From Spartobacteria bacterium LR76 (GTDB lineage: Bacteria > Verrucomicrobiota > Verrucomicrobiia > Chthoniobacterales > Terrimicrobiaceae): 64,000 bases of DNA. The position numbers and the translations under genes were made by a program. The first letter of the stretch is position 1; each line of letters begins with the position of its first letter. Below the pieces are notes generated by a model. The model had not been told where the DNA came from and made no database searches. It saw only the letters and a program-made list of their open reading frames with translations. Location of the stretch: assembly GCA_003054655.1 (NCBI GenBank), contig QAYZ01000009.1:1-64000 (forward strand), given 5' to 3'. Positions 9,187 to 16,834 of this stretch are shown one piece after another.

Positions 9187-10418
9187 AGCAGTGATCGAAT
9201 AGCCCGGAGGTTCACCCTCGCCATCTCGGCCAACGAGGATTTCACCGCATACTCAGGCACCTTCGTGCCATCGGCATTGCGCTCCGAAGCATGACCATTG
9301 CGGCCAAAAAGTCCCAACCCGTCGAGAGTTGGAAGGAACTGGCTGATGTAGTTCCCGTCGCTCAAGCCGCCACGCTCCTCGGCATCGAGGCTCACTCCTT
9401 CCACCTGAGCGGCGGCCTGCCAGATCGCAATCAGCTCCCCGGTCGCCGCCGACGCAGGCCATGCCGGATTGCGGCTCATCGTCTCCACCTTGACCCGGCA
9501 GGGAAAACCATCGCTGGCAGCACGCACCGCTGCACCTGATCGCTCGAACGCGTATATGCGATCGACAGCCTCCTGGAGCACCGCGTTGTCGAACGCACGG
9601 ATATTCACCTCAAACTCACACTCGTGAGGAACCCGATTGATCGGTCCACCTCCCCTCACGCATCCTACGTTGACCGTCAGTTTGCGCGAATAATCCGTCA
9701 ATGCGGCGGTCTGCTGGATCAATACCGCTGCCTGAACCACGGCATTGGCTCCCTCAGGATGACGGCTTCCGGCATGCGCCCCTCGTCCCTCGACAGTTAT
9801 TCTCAAGTTGGCCGATCCCTTGCGAGCTCGAACCAGCGAGTATCCGGGGCCTTGTCCGGAGCAGGCTTCAAAAACCAGAGCCGCCCGCGTGTTCGCGGGC
9901 AGGCGTTCTTTGCAAGCCCTCGGGAAGTCTGGCGAAAGCTCCTCCTCGGCCGCATTCAGGGCGATCAGCCAGTCCGCCGTCTCGAAGAGAAGCGGATCTG
10001 TGTCCCGGAGCGTCGCCAGCACGAGCCAGATCATAGCCGTGCCACCCTTGATATCGATCACGCCAGGGCCGTAGATGCGATCCCCCTCTTCCAGCCAGCG
10101 AAAGTCATTGCGCGCCTCCTCCTCGGGAGGAAAGACCGTGTCGAGATGGGAGACCAGGAGCAGGCCTCGATCGCCTGCGCCCGCACGCCGGAGGAAAAGA
10201 TGGTCGCCGAAAGCAGGATTCTCAGACGGCACATGCTCGGCGAAGAATCCCAGGGCAGCAAAATGCCCGGCGATGAGCCGGGCGTTTGCGCGGACTCCGG
10301 AGGGATTAAGCGTCCAGCTATTGGACGAGACCAGCTCCCGCAAAAACGCGAGAGCCTCCGGAAGGTGGCGGGAAATTGCCGCAGCAGCGTCTTGCGTCTG
10401 CTGCGGCTGAGAGATCAT
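9183..10418 (-). CDS. M20-family zinc peptidase
   Basis: A 411-residue metallopeptidase of the M20 (carboxypeptidase G2/ArgE/DapE) group. It carries the metal-binding SHLDTVFPPEEE motif, the bridging aspartate motif GPGVIDIKGG, the paired glutamates in NAAEEELSP and a later histidine-bearing GNYISQFLPTLDGLG segment. No signal peptide is evident, so it is probably cytosolic. Its stop overlaps the start of the dipeptide epimerase gene. An obvious hypothesis is that the epimerised L-Ala-L-Glu dipeptide is hydrolysed by this enzyme, completing murein-peptide recycling. It follows rpsT by 26 bases on the same strand. Confidence 0.88.
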   Translation of the reverse strand: MISQPQQTQDAAAAISRHLPEALAFLRELVSSNSWTLNPSGVRANARLIAGHFAALGFFAEHVPSENPAFGDHLFLRRAGAGDRGLLLVSHLDTVFPPEEEARNDFRWLEEGDRIYGPGVIDIKGGTAMIWLVLATLRDTDPLLFETADWLIALNAAEEELSPDFPRACKERLPANTRAALVFEACSGQGPGYSLVRARKGSANLRITVEGRGAHAGSRHPEGANAVVQAAVLIQQTAALTDYSRKLTVNVGCVRGGGPINRVPHECEFEVNIRAFDNAVLQEAVDRIYAFERSGAAVRAASDGFPCRVKVETMSRNPAWPASAATGELIAIWQAAAQVEGVSLDAEERGGLSDGNYISQFLPTLDGLGLFGRNGHASERNADGTKVPEYAVKSSLAEMARVNLRAIRSLL

Positions 10419-10444
10419 GTTGCCGTCCCGCGGCAGCGCTTGCG

Positions 10445-10711
10445 TTAGGCCTTGGTCGGCTGAAGGGCGCGATTGAAGACGCTCTTCTTGCGGTCGGCGC
10501 TGTTCTGGTGGATCACACCGCGCTTGGCGGCTTTGTCCAGAGCGGAAGTCACGTTGACGTACTCGGCCTTGGCTTCGTCGAGCTTGCCGGCGGCAACGGC
10601 GGCGCGGAACTTTTTCTGTCCGTTCTTGAGCGCACTGAGAATGCTCGAGTTGCGCCCGTGACGGATCGTGCTCTGACGGGAGCGTTTTGCTGCAGATTTC
10701 GTATTGGCCAT
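10445..10711 (-). CDS. rpsT: 30S ribosomal protein S20
   Basis: An 88-residue basic protein beginning MANTKSAAKRSRQS, the canonical S20 N-terminus, and ending LDKAAKRGVIHQNSADRKKS...; it binds 16S rRNA in the body of the small subunit. The frame is open further upstream into the adjacent tRNA gene, but ATG 10711 gives the conserved start and normal length. It begins 14 bases after the 3' CCA of a tRNA-Met gene in the same orientation, suggesting co-transcription with release of the tRNA by processing. Confidence 0.97.
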   Translation of the reverse strand: MANTKSAAKRSRQSTIRHGRNSSILSALKNGQKKFRAAVAAGKLDEAKAEYVNVTSALDKAAKRGVIHQNSADRKKSVFNRALQPTKA

Positions 10712-10725
10712 GATGATTCTTAAAT

Positions 10726-10800
10726 TGGTGCCAGAGGAGGGATTTGAACCCCCGACCAAGGGCTTATGAGTCCCCTGCTCTACCCCTGAGCTACTCTGGC
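10726..10800 (-). tRNA. tRNA with CAU anticodon (tRNA-Met, possibly tRNA-Ile2)
   Basis: The reverse strand reads a full cloverleaf: acceptor GCCAGAG pairing with CTCTGGC, a D-arm with GCTC/GAGC, an anticodon loop CTCATAA giving CAU, a T-arm GGGGG TTCAAAT CCCTC and an encoded CCA end. The first acceptor pair is G-C, so it is not a typical initiator. CAU may belong to elongator tRNA-Met or to lysidine-modified tRNA-Ile2; sequence inspection alone does not settle this. One A-G mismatch closes the anticodon stem. Confidence 0.93.
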
Positions 10801-10846
10801 GAAGGGGTCGATAACACTACCCAGACACCTCAGGAGGGCAAGCTTC

Positions 10847-10870
10847 AAATTACACGAAATCGCGTAATTT
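10847..10870. other. Short inverted repeat between phoU and the tRNA gene
   Basis: AAATTAC and GTAATTT form a perfect 7-base stem around a 10-base loop in the 107-base gap between the 3' end of phoU and the 5' end of the tRNA gene. It is AT-rich compared with its surroundings. It could end the pst-phoU transcript or be part of the tRNA promoter; neither a GC-rich stem nor a clear T-run supports a classical terminator. Confidence 0.3.
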
Positions 10871-10907
10871 CCCGCCGACGGGCAATGAGAGCGGACAAAA
10901 GGTCGCC

Positions 10908-11588
10908 CTATTCCCCGCCGCGGCGGGGATGGCGGCTCTCCTCGGCAGAGACGGCATAAATCACGTCGTCGCCGATGTTTTTGGCCTGATCACCGATGCG
11001 CTCAAGAAAGCGGGCGGTGAAGATCAGGTCCATATAGCTCGGAATATTGTCGGGCTTCTCCGGCATGAGCGAGGTCAGCTTCTCGGCGAAATCCCGGTTC
11101 ATCATGTCGAGCGTGCGGTCGCGCTCGCGCAGGGTGCGGGCGAGTTCGACATTATTATCCGCAAAAGCGCGGATCGCATCGTCGAGCATGAGGCCGGTGA
11201 AGCGGTACTGGGCCTCGAGGTCCACCAGTTCGGGAACTGGCGTACGGCTCGTAAGCTTGCGCGACCGGCGGGCGATGTTGACGCACTGGTCGGCGATGCG
11301 CTCGAGGTTCACGCTGAATTTCATGGTCGAGACCACCGTGCGAAGATCGGAGGCCACGGGATGGAAGCGCACCATGAGATCGATGCCCTGGCGGTCGAGC
11401 TGCATCTCCAGGGTGTCGACCTCCTCGTCGTCGGCGATCACGGTGTTGCTCCAGTCCTCATCTCGCTCGAACAGTCCCTGGCGGGCATGCTCGAAGTTGC
11501 GTTGCGTGAGGCTGGCCATCATGAGCGCGTTGTCGCGAAATTCGCTCAAGGCGGACTCAAAGGTACTAAGGATATGTGCACTGCCCAT
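10908..11588 (-). CDS. phoU: Phosphate signalling protein PhoU
   Basis: A 226-residue all-helical cytosolic protein with the two three-helix repeats of PhoU. Metal-binding E/DxxxD-type motifs occur in both halves, seen as VNLERIADQCVNIARRS and ARFLERIGDQAKNIGDD. PhoU links the Pst transporter to the PhoR kinase and represses the phosphate regulon when phosphate is plentiful. It is the last gene of pstSCAB-phoU. No phoR or phoB is visible in the window, so the sensor pair must lie elsewhere. Confidence 0.95.
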   Translation of the reverse strand: MGSAHILSTFESALSEFRDNALMMASLTQRNFEHARQGLFERDEDWSNTVIADDEEVDTLEMQLDRQGIDLMVRFHPVASDLRTVVSTMKFSVNLERIADQCVNIARRSRKLTSRTPVPELVDLEAQYRFTGLMLDDAIRAFADNNVELARTLRERDRTLDMMNRDFAEKLTSLMPEKPDNIPSYMDLIFTARFLERIGDQAKNIGDDVIYAVSAEESRHPRRGGE

Positions 11589-11641
11589 GGTCGGAGCTTT
11601 CTGTGAAGTTTACTGAAGTTCTGGCGCTTCCCGCGTATCGA

Positions 11642-12481
11642 TCAACCGAAGCGGCCCGTGATGTAATCCTCGGTCTGCTTCTCCGAGGGGTTGGTAAAGA
11701 TTTTCTGGGTCTCGTCGAATTCGATGAGCTTGCCGAGGTAAAAGAACGCGGTCTTGTCGGAGCAGCGGGTGGCTTGCTGCATGTTGTGCGTGACGATGAC
11801 GATGGTGAATTCCTTCTTCAGCTCGTGAATGAGGTCCTCGACCTTGGCTGTCGCGATCGGATCGAGCGCGGAGCACGGCTCGTCCATCAGGAGCACCTCG
11901 GGACGGTTCGCGATGGCGCGGGCGATGCACAGGCGCTGCATCTGGCCGCCGGAGAGGCCGAGGGCGCTGTCATGCAGCCGGTCCTTCACCTCTTCCCACA
12001 GGGCCGCGCCGCGCAGGCTGCGCTCCACAGTCTCATCGAGGATGCTGCGGCTGTTGGTCCCGGCGATGCGGAGCGAATAGACGATGTTCTCGTAGATGGA
12101 CTTTGGGAAGGGATTCGACTTCTGGAAGACCATGCCGATGCTGCGGCGGAGCGCGATGACCTCGATCGCCTTGTCGTAGATGCTGCGGCCATTGAGGTAG
12201 ATCTCGCCCTCGTGATGCACGCCATCGATCAGCTCGTTCATGCGATTGAAGTTGCGCAGGAGCGTCGACTTGCCGCAGCCGGACGGCCCGATGAAGGCCG
12301 TCACCTGGCGCTCCGGGATCTCCATGTTGATCCCGTAAAGGGCCTGCTTCTTGCCGTAGTAAAAGTTGAAGTTCTCGACCTTCAGGAAGTCGCTGCGAGG
12401 TTCGGGTGTATTCACGGGAGCAAAGTTTGCACTAGAGACGACACTGGTTTCCGGGCGTTGTTGGTCCATGGTGTGCGGCAT
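11642..12481 (-). CDS. pstB: Phosphate ABC transporter ATP-binding protein PstB
   Basis: A 279-residue ATPase energising high-affinity phosphate import. Walker A is GPSGCGKST at residues 65-73; the PstB-typical [12 protein letters not shown] follows; the signature is [14 protein letters not shown], and Walker B is [12 protein letters not shown]. The roughly 30-residue polar N-terminal extension is longer than in many homologues; a later start is possible. Start lies 6 bases after the pstA stop, consistent with one operon. Confidence 0.97.
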   Translation of the reverse strand: MPHTMDQQRPETSVVSSANFAPVNTPEPRSDFLKVENFNFYYGKKQALYGINMEIPERQVTAFIGPSGCGKSTLLRNFNRMNELIDGVHHEGEIYLNGRSIYDKAIEVIALRRSIGMVFQKSNPFPKSIYENIVYSLRIAGTNSRSILDETVERSLRGAALWEEVKDRLHDSALGLSGGQMQRLCIARAIANRPEVLLMDEPCSALDPIATAKVEDLIHELKKEFTIVIVTHNMQQATRCSDKTAFFYLGKLIEFDETQKIFTNPSEKQTEDYITGRFG

Positions 12482-12487
12482 ATCGGG

Positions 12488-13384
12488 TTATTTTTTGCGG
12501 AACACAATCTGTGCGCTGACATTCGCGATCGTGACCAGAATCACCAGAACCAGAGACGCAGTCCATGCCATCTGAATCTGATGCGGAAAGGGCACCGTCG
12601 AAAAGTTATAAATGAGCACGGAGAGTGAGGCCGTGGGTTCCTTGAGGCTCTGGATCCAGTACTGGCTGAATAAAGCGGTGAAAATCAGCGGCGCGGTTTC
12701 GCCAGCGGCGCGAGCCACGGCAAGCATGATGCCCGTCATCATGGCAGGCAGAGCGTCCGGCAGCACGATGCGCCATATGGTCTGGAAGTTCGTCGCGCCG
12801 AGACCGTAGGACGCCTCGCGGTAGGCTTTGGAGACGCCGATGAGCGCCTGTTCGGCCGTGAGCAAAATGGTCGGCAGAATGAGAATTGCCAAAGCGAAAC
12901 CGCCCGCCCACGCGGAGAAGCCGCCCGTGGTGAGCACGATCACCGCGTAAGCAAACACACCACAGATGATCGACGGGATGCCCGTGAGAAGCTTTGCCAC
13001 GAAACGCACGGCATTGGCCAGACGCGAATAGGGAGCATACTCGTTCACATAGATCGCAGAGAGAATACCAAAGGGAGTGGCGATCACCAGAGCGACTCCC
13101 ACCATGAGGAGCGTGCCGACGACCGCGTTGCCAATGCCTCCGCCGATCTGGCCGGCAGCCGGAGGGAGCTGGGTAAAGACGCTCCAGGTGAGGAGCGGCA
13201 GGCCCTTTTTCAGCACGAGGAAAATGATCGAGAGCAGCGGAATCAGCGCGAGAAAGGCGAGTGTGACACAGAGAATGCTCAGGACTCGATTCACCAGAGA
13301 GCGAAAACCCGAGCGAGCCTCGCGGGCTTTGTGAAAGAAATCCTTGTGCACAGGTTTCTCGGGAGTGGCGATGGCGGAACTCAT
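12488..13384 (-). CDS. pstA: Phosphate ABC transporter permease PstA
   Basis: A 298-residue inner-membrane permease with about six transmembrane segments. The first (LSILCVTLAFLALIPLLSIIFLVL) follows a basic cytoplasmic N-terminus. The cytoplasmic coupling loop appears as ALIGVSKAYREASYGLGAT..., with the EAA-type glycine. It pairs with PstC to form the phosphate channel. Four bases separate it from the pstC stop. Confidence 0.96.
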   Translation of the reverse strand: MSSAIATPEKPVHKDFFHKAREARSGFRSLVNRVLSILCVTLAFLALIPLLSIIFLVLKKGLPLLTWSVFTQLPPAAGQIGGGIGNAVVGTLLMVGVALVIATPFGILSAIYVNEYAPYSRLANAVRFVAKLLTGIPSIICGVFAYAVIVLTTGGFSAWAGGFALAILILPTILLTAEQALIGVSKAYREASYGLGATNFQTIWRIVLPDALPAMMTGIMLAVARAAGETAPLIFTALFSQYWIQSLKEPTASLSVLIYNFSTVPFPHQIQMAWTASLVLVILVTIANVSAQIVFRKK

Positions 13385-13388
13385 GAGA

Positions 13389-14357
13389 TTAGCGGATGCC
13401 AGCGGTACGTTTCTGGGTGTAGCGGAGAACGAACTCGCCCGCCATGTTCACAAGCAGCGTCATGGCCACCAGGAGCAGAGCGGCGTACATGAGAGAGCTG
13501 ACCTGCATTCCTTCAGCCTCGCCGAACTGGTTCGCCAGCAATCCCGCCAGCGTACCCGCCGGAGCGAGGAGCGAACTTGTCAGACGGGAGCTGTTGCCAA
13601 TCAACATCGCAATGGCCATCGTCTCGCCCATGGCGCGACCGAGGGCCAGGATCGTCGCAGCGACGATGCCAGGCGCGGCGGTTGGGATGATGACGCCCAG
13701 GATGGCCTCCCAGCGTGTCGCGCCGAGCGCATAAGCACCCTCACGCAAGGTTCCCGGCACGGCGACGAGCGCGGTACGGGAAATGGCCGTAATCGTCGGC
13801 AGAATCATGAGTGCCAGCACGAGACTGGCGGTGAGCATGCTGTTTCCATAGGCAGGCGGAGCAAACAGCGTATTGAGGACCGGAATGTCCTTGAAGGCCA
13901 CGACCGCCCAACTGCCAAAGGTTTTCACCAGCGGAATTACGACCGCGATACCCCAGAGACCATAGACCACGCTGGGAATCGCCGCCAGCATCTCCACGGT
14001 GAAGCGGATCGCCTGCCGAATCGGCAGCGGAAGAAAGTCTTCGCTCAGGAAAATCGCAATCGAAAGCCCGAGCGGCAGGGCAAAAAGGAGCGCGATGAGC
14101 GAACTGACGGCGGTGCCGATAAGGAAGGGCAGCACACCGTAGATGCCGCGATTGGGGATCCATTTGTCCCCGAAAAGAAAACCAATCCCCGACTCGCGAA
14201 TGGCGGGCCAGGATTGGTGGGTGATTTCCACGATGATCCATGCGAGGGTGGCGACGGTCGCTGCCGACGCCACCCAGCACAGGACTCGGAATAGATCGGG
14301 CCCCTTGCGGAAAGCCTTGATTCCGCCTTGTTCAATACCAGTGGACTGGTCCGCCAT
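13389..14357 (-). CDS. pstC: Phosphate ABC transporter permease PstC
   Basis: A 322-residue membrane protein with the PstC features: a long first periplasmic loop containing FLFGDKWIPNRGIYGVLPF, and an EAA coupling loop near AVPGTLREGAYALGATRWE. It forms the transmembrane pore with PstA. It starts 29 bases after pstS, the widest gap inside the operon. Confidence 0.97.
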   Translation of the reverse strand: MADQSTGIEQGGIKAFRKGPDLFRVLCWVASAATVATLAWIIVEITHQSWPAIRESGIGFLFGDKWIPNRGIYGVLPFLIGTAVSSLIALLFALPLGLSIAIFLSEDFLPLPIRQAIRFTVEMLAAIPSVVYGLWGIAVVIPLVKTFGSWAVVAFKDIPVLNTLFAPPAYGNSMLTASLVLALMILPTITAISRTALVAVPGTLREGAYALGATRWEAILGVIIPTAAPGIVAATILALGRAMGETMAIAMLIGNSSRLTSSLLAPAGTLAGLLANQFGEAEGMQVSSLMYAALLLVAMTLLVNMAGEFVLRYTQKRTAGIR

Positions 14358-14386
14358 GGGAATGCCCGATCGAGTTTAAGGGTTGG

Positions 14387-15394
14387 TTATTTGACGGATT
14401 CGAGAGCCGCCTTGGCCTTCTCCACCACCGGAGCCGGGAGCGGGATGTAGCCGAGTTCGCCAGCGAATTTCTGGCCGTCGGTGAGACCGTAGGTCACGAA
14501 TTCCTTGAGGGCCTTCAGCTTGGCCGCATCGGCGTACTGCTTGTAGAGGAGCAGCCAGGTGAAGGTGGCAATCGGATAATCCTGCGCGCCGGTCGGGTCT
14601 TCCGGCCAGATACGGAGGTTCTCCGGGAGTTGCACGCTGGCCAGGGTGGCCGCGCCGCTTTCGTCGCTGGCCTTGATGAAGTTGCCAGCCTTGTTCTGCA
14701 ACTGGGCGGTGGCGAGGCCGTTGTTCACAGCATAGCCGTACTCAACGTATCCGACCGTGCCAGGACTCTGCTTGACGAGGGCGGTGACGCCTTCGTTGCC
14801 CTTGCCGCCGACACCGACCGGCCACTGGACCGATTTGTCGCTGCCTACGGTATCCGCAAAATCCTTGCTGATCGCCGCGAGGTGCTTGGTGAAGACGAAG
14901 GTCGTGCCGCTGCCGTCCGAACGGTAGGCCACGTTGATCGGGAGGTTCGGGAGGTTCACGCCCGGGTTGTCCTTGGCGATGATCGGGTCATTCCAGTTGG
15001 CTACCTTGCCAAGGAAGATACCAGCATAAGCGTCGCGGGAAAGCTTGAGGTCGGTCACACCCGGGAGGTTGTAGGCGATGACGATCGAGCCAGCGGTGGC
15101 GGGGATCATCACGACGCCCGCCTTCACCTTGGCGATCTCTTCGTCGGACATCGCAGCGTCGCTGGCGGCGAAATCAACCGTTCCCTGGGTGAACTGCTTC
15201 ACTCCCGCGCCCGATCCAACGGACTGGTAGTTCACCTGCACCGAGGGGTTGACCTTGTTGTATTCGGCAGCCCAACGCTGGTAGAGGGGGGCAGGGAAGC
15301 TGGCGCCCGCGCCGGAGAGCTGCTGGGCCATCGCCGATCCGGCGAGAATGCTCGTCGAGACGGCACCCACGCTGAGAAGAGAGAGAAGTTTCAT
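14387..15394 (-). CDS. pstS: Periplasmic phosphate-binding protein PstS
   Basis: A 335-residue high-affinity phosphate binder. A Sec signal peptide ends near AGSAMAQQ, and the mature protein opens LSGAGASFPAPLYQRW, where the phosphate-contacting loop is found. The RSDGSGTTFVFTKHL segment is the classic second phosphate loop. It is the first gene of the pst operon, and the 228-base gap upstream, shared with the divergent superoxide dismutase gene, holds a candidate operator at 15456-15473. Confidence 0.97.
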   Translation of the reverse strand: MKLLSLLSVGAVSTSILAGSAMAQQLSGAGASFPAPLYQRWAAEYNKVNPSVQVNYQSVGSGAGVKQFTQGTVDFAASDAAMSDEEIAKVKAGVVMIPATAGSIVIAYNLPGVTDLKLSRDAYAGIFLGKVANWNDPIIAKDNPGVNLPNLPINVAYRSDGSGTTFVFTKHLAAISKDFADTVGSDKSVQWPVGVGGKGNEGVTALVKQSPGTVGYVEYGYAVNNGLATAQLQNKAGNFIKASDESGAATLASVQLPENLRIWPEDPTGAQDYPIATFTWLLLYKQYADAAKLKALKEFVTYGLTDGQKFAGELGYIPLPAPVVEKAKAALESVK

Positions 15395-15455
15395 AGGTAA
15401 TTCAGGTTACGAACCGACAGTGCCGAGGAATATGGGGTAGCGCCAAAGGGTTGAT

Positions 15456-15473
15456 TGTTACAATTCTGTAACA
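15456..15473. promoter_or_regulatory. Candidate Pho-box-like operator upstream of pstS
   Basis: TGTTACA-ATTC-TGTAACA is a perfect 7-4-7 inverted repeat beginning 62 bases before the pstS start. Its two half-sites also read as imperfect direct repeats 11 bases apart, the repeat spacing of PhoB half-sites (TGTCAT-like). Low-phosphate control of pst operons through PhoB is well established. That this site is the operator here is inference from position and pattern. Confidence 0.5.
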
Positions 15474-15622
15474 TTGGGATCGGCATTTTTCTGTATCGCA
15501 CGGCCAAAAAGCCTTTGCGCGTCGTAAATTGAAACAAGATTGTCACCAAAACTCCGCGGTTTTAGCCAGCACTTCCGCCCCGGAGGCCAGGAAACATCCA
15601 CAATAACCTGATTATCAACACC

Positions 15623-16396
15623 ATGAAATCAACGATCAACTCCACCCCCATCCCGCTCGACCGGCGCTCTCTCTTCAAACTCTCTGCCGGAAGCCTCCTC
15701 GCCACCTGGCTGGCCACCCCGCTGGGCAATATTTTCGCCCAGACTTCAAGCAGCCCAAGCCCCGCTCCGGCTCCGACGGGTCCGTACACCCTCCCTCCCC
15801 TGCCCTACGCGTACGACGCACTGAATCCGTCGATCGACACGGAGACAATGAGGATTCACCACGACAAGCATCATAAGGCGTACGTGGACAACGCCAACAA
15901 GCTTCTCGCCGATCAGCCGGAGCTGGCGAAGCTGACCCCGGAGGAATTGCTCGAGGATCTCGACAAGGCCCCGGAAAGCATCCGCACCGGCCTGCGCAAC
16001 AATGTCGGCGGTCATGTGAATCACTCGCTCTTCTGGCAGATGATGAGTCCCAAAGGCGGCGGAGAACCCAAGGGCGAACTCGCCGAAGCGATCAACAAGC
16101 AGTTCGGCTCCTTCTCGGAGTTTCAGAAGAAGTTCAACGAGGCGGCGATGAAGCGCTTTGGCAGCGGCTGGGCCTGGCTGGTGCTTGACGACGGGAAGCT
16201 CGAGATCACCTCGACCGCGAACCAGGACTCCCCGATCATGGACGACGAGGAGCCTATCCTCGGCCTCGATGTGTGGGAACACGCCTACTACCTGAAATAC
16301 CAGAACCGCCGCCCGGAATACGTCACCGCGTGGTGGAACGTGGTCGACTGGGATTTCGCCAACTCCCTCTACAAGAAGGCGTTGAAGAAAGACTAA
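15623..16396 (+). CDS. Tat-exported Mn-type superoxide dismutase
   Basis: A 257-residue Fe/Mn-family superoxide dismutase with an N-terminal extension. DRRSLFKL at residues 13-20 is a twin-arginine motif followed by a hydrophobic segment ending in IFAQ (residue 40) and a proline/serine-rich spacer. Metal ligands are H79, H134, D216 and H220. The [13 protein letters not shown] and STANQDSP blocks resemble the manganese rather than the iron subclass. Export through Tat fits a fold metallated in the cytoplasm and used in the periplasm. It is divergent from pstS and followed by a strong hairpin. Confidence 0.93.
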   Translation: MKSTINSTPIPLDRRSLFKLSAGSLLATWLATPLGNIFAQTSSSPSPAPAPTGPYTLPPLPYAYDALNPSIDTETMRIHHDKHHKAYVDNANKLLADQPELAKLTPEELLEDLDKAPESIRTGLRNNVGGHVNHSLFWQMMSPKGGGEPKGELAEAINKQFGSFSEFQKKFNEAAMKRFGSGWAWLVLDDGKLEITSTANQDSPIMDDEEPILGLDVWEHAYYLKYQNRRPEYVTAWWNVVDWDFANSLYKKALKKD

Positions 16397-16407
16397 CGTC
16401 CGCAAAA

Positions 16408-16457
16408 GAAGAGGCGGCCGATTTCCCGGAATTTCTACCGGATCGGCCGCCTTCTTT
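16408..16457 (+). terminator. Rho-independent terminator-like hairpin after the dismutase gene
   Basis: Arms GGCGGCCGAT (16413-16422) and ATCGGCCGCC (16442-16451) pair perfectly, with flanking AAGAAG/CTTCTT extending the stem past one bulged base; the 3' side runs into CTTCTTTATG. It lies 12-60 bases past the dismutase stop. The T-tract is short. Confidence 0.7.
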
Positions 16458-16653
16458 ATGTGAAACAGAGGTCTATCGAGGGACCTGCCGCCGGTTCTCG
16501 GCGAGCAGCGCGAATCAGCCGACAGGATCGTCAGGCGACAAAGCACCCACTCCCTGCCCTTACCTGTTCGCTTGCGACGCTCCCGGATGGTTCGCGCTGA
16601 AGCTAAAACGCGGTGACAGATTCCCTCAATATTCCCTGGCAGGTCTCAGGATA

Positions 16654-16776
16654 TTACCTGAGAAACGCCGTGCCGGCCAAAGCGATGGCCAGTACGCCGG
16701 TGACTGCAACCGCAGCCACCATCATTCCCCTGGTAACCTCCGTGAAGACCGCACTATGTTGTTTTGCTGTTTTCAC
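16654..16776 (-). CDS. Possible 40-residue single-span membrane peptide
   Basis: Between the dismutase terminator and rmuC (438 bases) the reverse strand can encode a 40-residue peptide from GTG 16776. Its polar N-terminal half (KTAKQHSAVFTEVTRG) is followed by one hydrophobic segment, MMVAAVAVTGVLAIALAG. It lies 58 bases past the rmuC stop, in the same direction. There is no good ribosome site, so it may be chance. The rest of the gap holds only the hairpin. Confidence 0.3.
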   Translation of the reverse strand: MKTAKQHSAVFTEVTRGMMVAAVAVTGVLAIALAGTAFLR

Positions 16777-16834
16777 ACCAACACGCTGACACAGTTCCCC
16801 CGGAGCGCAAGGGGGTATTTTTTCGGGGGATTTC

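Noticed and set aside
13344-14294. A 316-codon plus-strand frame opposite pstC/pstA
   Set aside because: Arg/Gly/Gln-rich and no hydrophobic or known pattern; shadow of the permease genes.
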